Below the pieces are notes generated by a model that was given only the letters and a program-made list of their open reading frames with translations, had not been told where the DNA came from and searched no databases. From NCBI GenBank assembly GCA_002786915.1, contig PCUV01000101.1:1-43740 (forward strand): a DNA stretch of 43,740 nucleotides. Direction: 5' to 3'. This document shows positions 37,810 through 43,740 of the stretch, piece by piece. Position 1 is the first letter of the stretch, and every line of letters begins with the position of its first letter. Position numbers and translations under genes: made by a program. Source of the stretch: Comamonadaceae bacterium CG12_big_fil_rev_8_21_14_0_65_59_15. GTDB taxonomy: Bacteria > Pseudomonadota > Gammaproteobacteria > Burkholderiales > Burkholderiaceae_C.

Positions 37810-40800
37810 TGCCTCGTACATTTTCCCGCAGGCCAGGCTTTTTTTCAGAAAAATTGCCCTCAACCAAAAACTGAATGCCTTGCGGCAGATATTTGACTCT
37901 GCCGATCTGAAGCGGCAGTTCCCTTGGTTGGCGCTGGCAGCGTTGTCGGCCAATATTTTGGCGTTGGCGTTACCGCTGGCGATTTTGCAGATTCTTGACC
38001 GTGTGATGATCAACCAATCGCTGGAAACCTTGTTTTTATTGGTGCTGGGGGTGATTGCTGCATTGGTGCTGGAGGTGCTTTTACGCGAGGCCAGCGGTCT
38101 GGCCACCGGATGGCTGGGGGCGCGCTTTGAACTTCAAACCAGCGTTGATGCACTCAAGCACCTGGTTCAAGTGCCGCTGCAGCATTTTCAAAAGGACGAA
38201 CCGGGAACACACGCTGAACGTGTGCTGGCCTCTGCCAAGGTGGCCGATTTTTACTCTGGCAATGCCTTGCTGGTGTTGTTTGATTTTCCGTTTTCAATTA
38301 TCTTTTTAATTTTGATCTTTGTCATCGGTGGCTGGCTGGTGCTGGTACCGCTGGTCATATCGGTGCTGTTCTTTCTATTGATTTATCGTTCTGGTAACTG
38401 GATGCAAAGCCAGGTTCAACAGCGCGAAGTGATCGACGATCGGCGTTTGGGGTTTATCACCGAGGTCTTGGCGGGTATTCATACAGTGAAAACCCAGATG
38501 CTCGAATCTTTGATGCTGCGCCGTTATGAGCGTCTTCAGCAAACGAACTCTGAGTTAAATGAAGCCTTGACCCAGGGAGATACAGCAACCGGCAATATCA
38601 GCAACACGTTTCGCCAAGTCACAATGATCTGTGTGGTTTTCTTTGGCTCCCTGATTGTGATGAAAGGGGCCATGACGCCTGGCGGCCTGGCGGCTTGTAT
38701 GCTGCTGTCGGTTCGAACATTACAACCATTGCGACACGGCTTGATGGTTTGGATTCGGTACCAGGTTTTTGTTGCGGCCAACGACCGACTCAACGCCATC
38801 GTGCATCTGCCACACGAGCCAGACGATGGCAAGGAAATGTTAGGTCCAGTTAAAGAAAGTCTGGTGTTGCGTGATGTGACGCTAGCCTTTGAAAATGGCA
38901 AGTTATTGTTCAGTCACCTGAATCTGAGCATCAAGGCCGGCGATTTTGTCGCCATTCAAGGCGAAAGTGGTTCGGGTAAAACCAGTTTGCTGACAGTGAT
39001 GAACGGTATGCTGCGCCCAAGCCAGGGAACTGTCAGTGTGGATGGCCATGACCTACAGGGGTTTGTTGCTGACAGCGTTTACAAGCAGATTGCGCTGCTA
39101 CCTCAATCGGGCTCCATTGTGGCGGGGACGATTCTGCAAAATCTGACCATGTTTGATGACAGCCTGAATGACGATGCCTTGCGGCTAGCCAGTCGGCTGG
39201 GCTTGGATCGTTTTGTTGCAACCATGAAAATGGGCTACGAAACCGCCTTGGGCAATGGGGTTGCCAGCACAATTCCAACTGGTTTGCGTCAAATCATTGT
39301 GATCGCGCGCGCTTTGGTACGTCACCCTAGCGTGATTTTGTTTGACGAGGCCAATACCTCGCTCGATATGTCAGCAGACCAATTGCTGCGCAGTTATTTG
39401 GCCGAGCTCAAGGGGCAGTGTACGGTGGTACTGGTGACCCCGCGGCCATCCCTGATTTCGTTGGCCGACACAATCTATCAGATTGAAAATAACCGGTTGA
39501 TCGAGCTGACCGGCGAGCTGTCGCTTCATGGTTTTCAACAACCAGCACCTTTGCCGCCGGCGCCAGAGCGCCCATCGGACGTGAATGATGTTGGCGTTGT
39601 CATCAGGCGCCAATTCAGCCAGGAATCTGATTTTTCTATTTGCCTGCAACCTTTGCTGCAAGCTTTAAAGTGGCGTGGCCAGGCGCGTGAGCTAGCCCAA
39701 GCCATGCCACATTTACTGTCCACGCTGGACTTGTCGCACTTGTGCTCAATCATGGCCAACTTGGGCCTGCTGCCAAAACATTTCCGCAGTAATTTGGTGC
39801 GTCTGCACCCGCGTTTGATGCCCTGCCTGTTTGTACCTGATGGTCGTGCTGCCATGGTAGTCCATGAAGTCTTGCCAAACGGGGATTTGCGGGTTTTTGA
39901 CAGCGCCAGCCGTTCAGAAAAGTTGGTCAAGCCTGAGCAGGTGAGTGGTACCAGCTATGTATTTCGGCCGCACGACGTACAAAAAAAGTCATCCATTGCC
40001 AAGAAAAGTTGGGTCGGCCAATTGCTTTGGCGTATGCGCAACAATATTGCATTGGTTTTTGTTTTGTCGTTCGTCGGGGGTGTGCTAAGTCTGTCAGCGC
40101 CGCTGTATGTCCGCTTTATTTACGATTCGGTCATTCCTTCAGGCGATCTGCTGATGGCCTCTTATATGTCGATTGGGGTACTAACGGTCATGGCAGTGGG
40201 CTATATGCTCAGGACTTTGAGCGGCCGGATTTTGGCTTTTGTCAGCGGTCGCACTGATTATGTGCTGGGTAATTATTTGTTTGAACGCGTCATTAGTTTG
40301 CCAACCTCGTTTACCCAGGGTGCCTCCATCAGCCGCCAGGTCGGTCGTTTGCGTGACTTATCTGGTTTGCGCAACTTCATCATGGGGCCGTTGTCTTTGC
40401 TGATTTTCGAATTGCCTTCTACTGTTGTCCTGATCATCTTGATCGCTGTGATCAATCCTTATGTCTTGGTGGTGCTGCTGGTGATGGGCGCCTTGGCGAC
40501 TGGACTAGGTTATTGGTCAAGAAAATCGAATGACTATGCGGTTACAAAAATTAGCAAAATGCAGCAAGAGCGGCGGGAGTTCTTGAACGATACCCTGACC
40601 GATATGCGCACCATCCGTCTTTGCGGCGCTGCGCCGTATTGGGTTGATCGCTTTCGCGAATTCAGTGGCAAGGCGATCATGACAAATTTCCGCAACCGCG
40701 AGTTGCAAGCGCGTACCAGCGGTATCTCCAAAGTGCTCAGTTCGGCCACTGGCTTGTTGGGCTTGGCCACATCTGCCTACCTGGCAATCCTTGGGCAAAT

Positions 40801-41698
40801 TACCAGTGGCACCATGATGGCGACGATGATGATTTTGTGGCGCGTAACTGGGCCACTAGAACGGTTGTTTATGACCGCGACCACGTTAAACCATGTTTGG
40901 GACAACTTGGAGCAAATCGACCGCTTGATGCGCCTCAAGGGTGAGGCCGATATCGGGGTATCACAAACACTCAGAGGCGATTCAAAAGGTAATTTGAGTT
41001 TTTCTAGGGTCTCGTTTCGGTATGTCAGCGACGCAGATCCAGTCCTGCTGGGCGTCTCTTTTGAGGCCAAACCCGGGCAATTGTTGGTCTTTACAGGTGG
41101 GGTTGGCTCAGGCAAATCTTCAATTTTTCAGTTAATTGAGCGCACCTATTCGCCCCAAGCGGGCACCATCCGCCTGGATGGGGCTGATATTCGCCAGCTC
41201 ACGGCCTATGACCTGCGCTCCAAATTGAGCTATATGCCGCAACACAGTGAGTTGTTTTATGGCTCTGTCATGCAAAACCTGCTATTGGTAAACCCGGCTG
41301 CCTCTGACGCTGAAGTTCAGTGGGCGGTCGAAATGGCTGGTCTGACAGCCGACGTGGCGGCATTGCCAGAGGGTATGAATACCCGCATCTCCAGCAGCAA
41401 ATCAGATCAGTTGCCACACGGATTCAGACAGCGCCTTTCTTTAGCCCGGGTCATGCTTAAACCAGCCCCCGTGGTTTTGCTGGATGAGCCCGGTGCCGGG
41501 ATGGACCGCGAGGGCGAAGAGGCCCTGCTGCGTTGCTTGGCATGGCTGCGCGGCAAATCGACGGTGCTGATGGCTTCACAAAGACCGGCGCACATGCGGT
41601 TGGCTGACGCCGTGATTGTGATGCAGCAAGGCAGTTTGGTGGCAATGGGACCTTTTGAAAGTGTCAAAAGCAAAATTTTTCAGGATGTAGCCAAATGA
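37796..41698 (+). CDS. Tandem (double) type I secretion ABC transporter
   Basis: 1300 aa made of two complete exporter halves. Half 1: membrane domain (about residues 40-300) and NBD1 with Walker A QGESGSGKTSLL (about 388) and Walker B VILFDEANTSLD (about 515). Half 2: a C39-peptidase-like domain (about 610-735, no clear catalytic Cys/His pair), membrane domain (about 755-1040), and NBD2 with Walker A GGVGSGKSSIF (about 1101) and Walker B VVLLDEPGAGMD (about 1228). The signature loops are altered: STIPTGLRQ and QLPHGFRQR instead of LSGGQ. The switch His is Pro in VTPRPSL and Gln in ASQRPAH. A single chain would give a full transporter. It overlaps the regulator by 14 nt and the HlyD gene by 4 nt. 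Confidence 0.88.
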   Translation: MLRFNASYIFPQARLFFRKIALNQKLNALRQIFDSADLKRQFPWLALAALSANILALALPLAILQILDRVMINQSLETLFLLVLGVIAALVLEVLLREASGLATGWLGARFELQTSVDALKHLVQVPLQHFQKDEPGTHAERVLASAKVADFYSGNALLVLFDFPFSIIFLILIFVIGGWLVLVPLVISVLFFLLIYRSGNWMQSQVQQREVIDDRRLGFITEVLAGIHTVKTQMLESLMLRRYERLQQTNSELNEALTQGDTATGNISNTFRQVTMICVVFFGSLIVMKGAMTPGGLAACMLLSVRTLQPLRHGLMVWIRYQVFVAANDRLNAIVHLPHEPDDGKEMLGPVKESLVLRDVTLAFENGKLLFSHLNLSIKAGDFVAIQGESGSGKTSLLTVMNGMLRPSQGTVSVDGHDLQGFVADSVYKQIALLPQSGSIVAGTILQNLTMFDDSLNDDALRLASRLGLDRFVATMKMGYETALGNGVASTIPTGLRQIIVIARALVRHPSVILFDEANTSLDMSADQLLRSYLAELKGQCTVVLVTPRPSLISLADTIYQIENNRLIELTGELSLHGFQQPAPLPPAPERPSDVNDVGVVIRRQFSQESDFSICLQPLLQALKWRGQARELAQAMPHLLSTLDLSHLCSIMANLGLLPKHFRSNLVRLHPRLMPCLFVPDGRAAMVVHEVLPNGDLRVFDSASRSEKLVKPEQVSGTSYVFRPHDVQKKSSIAKKSWVGQLLWRMRNNIALVFVLSFVGGVLSLSAPLYVRFIYDSVIPSGDLLMASYMSIGVLTVMAVGYMLRTLSGRILAFVSGRTDYVLGNYLFERVISLPTSFTQGASISRQVGRLRDLSGLRNFIMGPLSLLIFELPSTVVLIILIAVINPYVLVVLLVMGALATGLGYWSRKSNDYAVTKISKMQQERREFLNDTLTDMRTIRLCGAAPYWVDRFREFSGKAIMTNFRNRELQARTSGISKVLSSATGLLGLATSAYLAILGQITSGTMMATMMILWRVTGPLERLFMTATTLNHVWDNLEQIDRLMRLKGEADIGVSQTLRGDSKGNLSFSRVSFRYVSDADPVLLGVSFEAKPGQLLVFTGGVGSGKSSIFQLIERTYSPQAGTIRLDGADIRQLTAYDLRSKLSYMPQHSELFYGSVMQNLLLVNPAASDAEVQWAVEMAGLTADVAALPEGMNTRISSSKSDQLPHGFRQRLSLARVMLKPAPVVLLDEPGAGMDREGEEALLRCLAWLRGKSTVLMASQRPAHMRLADAVIVMQQGSLVAMGPFESVKSKIFQDVAK

Positions 41699-43062
41699 TT
41701 TTCTCCAAAAAGACCACCTCAAACGATGCCAAGGGCAGCGATGGATTAACGCTTGGCACCCGTGAGCGGCGTTTGTTGTCAGAAACCAGTCACATTGAAG
41801 AAGAACTGGTTCCGTCATTTGTGAGACCCATCTTTTTGATCATAAGCGTGCTGATCGTTTTATTTTTAATTTGGGCAGCAGTCGCACAAATGAAAGAGGT
41901 GGCGCACGCGCCAGGCGAAATTATCCCCAACGGATTTATAAAAGTGGTGCAGCATCTTGACGGTGGCATTGTGTCAAAAATTGCCGTCGAAGAGCGCAGT
42001 CTGGTTGAACCCGGACAAGTGGTCATGACACTCGATGGTGCCCAAGTGAAGGCCGAGCTGTTGCAAATGCAGACGCGCCAGGAAAATCTACGCCTGCGTA
42101 CCGAACGATTGAAGTCATTTGTCGATGGACGCAGACCCAACTTTGGACCCGATAGCGCCGGCTGGAGCCTTTTGGAAACCGGGCAGTGGCAACTTTTACA
42201 AACACAAAATGCAGCCAGAGCATCAGCAATTGCAATTCTTGACAATCAGGCACTACAAAAAAAGCAACGCATTGAGCAGTTGACACAATCACTACAAATT
42301 GCCAGAGAACAGTTGGCTTTGACCAGCGAACTCAGCGCAATGCGCGAAGAACTGGGCGCAAAACGCTTGATCAATCGTACGGTGTTGCTGGAAACCCGTC
42401 GGGCCAAGGTAACTGCAATTGGTGAAATTGAGCGTCTCACTGAAGAAATTGGTATTGTCAAAAAGGAATTATTAGAGATCAAAGCCAGGCGCGCGGACAT
42501 CATCAACCAACTACGCCGCGATGCCATGAACGAATACGGCAGTGCCAGGGCCGAGATGGCGGAGGTGGCAGAACAGGTCAAACGCTTGCAGGACAAGGTT
42601 TACCGCTTGGACATTCGTGCGCCGATACGCGGTTGGGTGCATGACCTGAAGGTCAAAACCATTGGGCAGGTCATTCAACCCGGAGCCCTGATCATGCAAG
42701 TAGTGTCTGATAAGGTCGTGGTTGAAGCAGAAGTCCAAATATCTGCCCGCGATATCGGCTTTGTCAAAGTAGGTCAGCCCGTCAATTTGCGGGTTACCAG
42801 TTATGACTACGCGCGCTACGGTATCGGGAAAGGCTTCCTTAAACTTGTCAGCGCTTCCAGCGTTGTTGGTCCAGATGGCATACCGTATTACAAGGGACTG
42901 ATTGAGCTGACCAATCAATACGTCGGTAACGTGCCATCAAACCACCCCATGCAACCAGGCATGACGGTTGAAGCAGAAATCCTGACTGGACAAAAAACCA
43001 TGTTGCAGTACCTGGTCAAGCCAGTGATCGATGTCTTGTCAATGTCTTTCTATGAACGGTAG
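41695..43062 (+). CDS. HlyD-family type I secretion periplasmic adaptor
   Basis: Membrane fusion protein (455 aa) linking the ABC exporter to the outer membrane factor. One membrane helix (FLIISVLIVLFLIWAAVAQ, about residues 47-65) follows a cytoplasmic tail. APGEIIPNGFIKVVQHLDGG then IVSKIAVEERSLVEPGQVVM form the lipoyl/barrel-sandwich half. A long coiled-coil hairpin runs through residues about 110-300. IRAPIRGWVHDLKVKTIGQV is the returning lipoyl strand and GMTVEAEILTG the C-terminal beta-barrel end. All are normal for HlyD/PrtE. The ATG overlaps the ABC stop as ATGA. The exported protein gene begins 84 nt downstream. Confidence 0.93.
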   Translation: MIFSKKTTSNDAKGSDGLTLGTRERRLLSETSHIEEELVPSFVRPIFLIISVLIVLFLIWAAVAQMKEVAHAPGEIIPNGFIKVVQHLDGGIVSKIAVEERSLVEPGQVVMTLDGAQVKAELLQMQTRQENLRLRTERLKSFVDGRRPNFGPDSAGWSLLETGQWQLLQTQNAARASAIAILDNQALQKKQRIEQLTQSLQIAREQLALTSELSAMREELGAKRLINRTVLLETRRAKVTAIGEIERLTEEIGIVKKELLEIKARRADIINQLRRDAMNEYGSARAEMAEVAEQVKRLQDKVYRLDIRAPIRGWVHDLKVKTIGQVIQPGALIMQVVSDKVVVEAEVQISARDIGFVKVGQPVNLRVTSYDYARYGIGKGFLKLVSASSVVGPDGIPYYKGLIELTNQYVGNVPSNHPMQPGMTVEAEILTGQKTMLQYLVKPVIDVLSMSFYER

Positions 43063-43109
43063 GGATATAACTTCTGGCCGACTGGTTTTAGCGCGGGTAG
43101 GTGATTATT

Positions 43110-43199
43110 ATGCAGGATCAGACTACTGCCTCGCAGAAAACCTCAAATGGCCCAAAACGACCCAACCACACAAGCAAATCAGGACGCCATACAGCTTGA
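43110..43199 (+). CDS. Possible 29-residue leader ORF overlapping the repeat-protein start
   Basis: ATG 43110 has a better ribosome site (TAGGTGA) than ATG 43147 and reads 29 codons (MQDQTTASQKTSNG...) to TGA at 43197, in a different frame from the long gene. Its start resembles the beginning of the long protein (MAQNDPTTQANQ). It may be a leader peptide coupling translation, or a trace of an old frameshift. Confidence 0.25.
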   Translation: MQDQTTASQKTSNGPKRPNHTSKSGRHTA

Positions 43200-43740
43200 C
43201 GACCTGACGGTGCTCAGCCGTGGGCAGGTGCAGGAGTCTCCTGATGACACGCAGAAGGTAGTTGAAGCACCGCCCAGTGAAGACGATGCTGGCTATGAGA
43301 ACATTCAGTCGTCTGGCCTATCTGATGCCAGAAGACCCATCCAAACAGAAACAACTGGCACGGCAAAGTCAAGCGGTTCCGAGATAAACCGCTCTGGCTT
43401 CTCCGGCGGCGTGGATGTACCTCACATCAAGAACGGAAGTTTTGGGGAACAAATTCCCGTTCCATTGATAGACCAACCATTGCCCGCAGCAGAGGTTCAA
43501 TTCGACAACCCGGCACCAGCAACAACCCCGCCACCGCTGCCAAGCCAGCCAACAGTTGTGACGCCAATTGGCGCAGGCCAACGGCTGCCCGAGACACCAA
43601 CCAGTCCCGAGGTCCCAGAAGATCCAGTACCACCAACTGATGATGACTCAGACTCGGACACGGATACCGATACCGATACCGATACCGATACCGATACTGA
43701 TACTGATACTGATACTGATACTGATACTGATACTGATACT
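43147..43740 (+). CDS. Asp-Thr repeat protein, probable type I secretion substrate (partial, runs off window)
   Basis: Open for all 198 codons to the window end. There is no signal peptide, as expected for a type I substrate, and the first 165 residues are hydrophilic, with acidic, Pro- and Thr-rich stretches (DNPAPATTPPPLPSQPTV). From about residue 165 the protein becomes (Asp-Ser)/(Asp-Thr) dipeptides encoded by GATACC and GATACT units. Repetitive acidic linkers of this kind are found in large RTX adhesins and surface proteins. Position after an ABC-HlyD pair supports export. Only a C-terminal secretion signal or RTX repeats beyond the window could settle it. The Shine-Dalgarno is poor. Confidence 0.75.
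   Translation, partial: MAQNDPTTQANQDAIQLDDLTVLSRGQVQESPDDTQKVVEAPPSEDDAGYENIQSSGLSDARRPIQTETTGTAKSSGSEINRSGFSGGVDVPHIKNGSFGEQIPVPLIDQPLPAAEVQFDNPAPATTPPPLPSQPTVVTPIGAGQRLPETPTSPEVPEDPVPPTDDDSDSDTDTDTDTDTDTDTDTDTDTDTDTDTDT
43657..43740. repeat. Hexanucleotide microsatellite encoding Asp-Thr
   Basis: Fourteen consecutive 6-bp units to the window end: GACACG, then GATACC x5, then GATACT x8, continuing outside. The last eight units are identical, suggesting recent expansion. Length changes would keep the reading frame. Confidence 0.92.

Noticed and set aside
37796..41698. Frameshift fusion of two separate ABC genes by sequencing error
   Set aside because: The frame is open without interruption for 1300 codons, and the junction contains an intact C39-like domain joined by a normal linker.
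43657..43740. CRISPR-like periodic repeat
   Set aside because: Uninterrupted 6-bp units with no spacers, in frame inside a gene; a microsatellite.

Overview
The window looks like the chromosome of a betaproteobacterium of the Burkholderiales, most likely a Comamonadaceae relative (Rhodoferax/Polaromonas type). The reasons are a mostly high-GC coding style, the pcm / rhodanese / tolC / waaA / waaC / phosphomannomutase block, and a short imperfect repeat of a kind I recall from Comamonadaceae. That repeat is found once between genes and, in frame, inside five genes.

Layout. 1-117 is the tail of a transposase-like gene. 228-6825 is a core envelope block: pcm, a rhodanese and tolC (+), then waaA, waaC and a phosphomannomutase (-). 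6957-9940 is a DNA alkylation-repair set (Ada/AlkA fusion, ogt) followed by an EamA permease. 9955-13037 is a two-gene amide-forming pair: a protein that reads like a circularly permuted ATP-grasp ligase and an asparagine-synthetase-like amidotransferase close to the N-acetylglutaminylglutamine amidotransferase group. 13326-20201 holds a chemoreceptor, a stand-alone MnmD-type tRNA methyltransferase, an aminotransferase, endonuclease III, an HDOD protein and two cobalamin genes (cobC, cobS).

20257-28090 (-) is a complete Wadjet anti-plasmid operon, jetA-jetB-jetC-jetD. A PIN/ribbon-helix-helix toxin-antitoxin pair is spliced between jetB and jetC and tightly coupled to jetC. JetC carries a C-terminal tail encoded by palindromic repeats.

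28436 to the window end (+) is the most unusual part. It is a largely overlapping gene series: an alpha/alpha-toroid protein, an ATP-grasp/Mur-ligase fusion with cyanophycin-synthetase-like logic, a secreted HExxH peptidase, an outer-membrane TolC/NodT lipoprotein with a SPOR-like C-terminus, an HTH/AAA regulator, a 1300-residue double ABC exporter, an HlyD adaptor, and the start of a secreted-type protein with an Asp-Thr repeat running off the window. I read it as a type I secretion locus joined to a peptide- or polyamide-forming ligase. No characterised system with this exact set is known to me. Base composition drops sharply in the ATP-grasp part (about 30480-31500), which suggests recent transfer or a different origin.

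Structural DNA is plentiful: paired hairpins with a shared loop sequence (2661-2891), a MITE-like element (18575-18736), two hexanucleotide microsatellites inside genes (19271-19348, 43657-43740), palindromic repeats inside jetC, and several inverted repeats placed over start codons or Shine-Dalgarno sites. No rRNA, tRNA or CRISPR array was seen.
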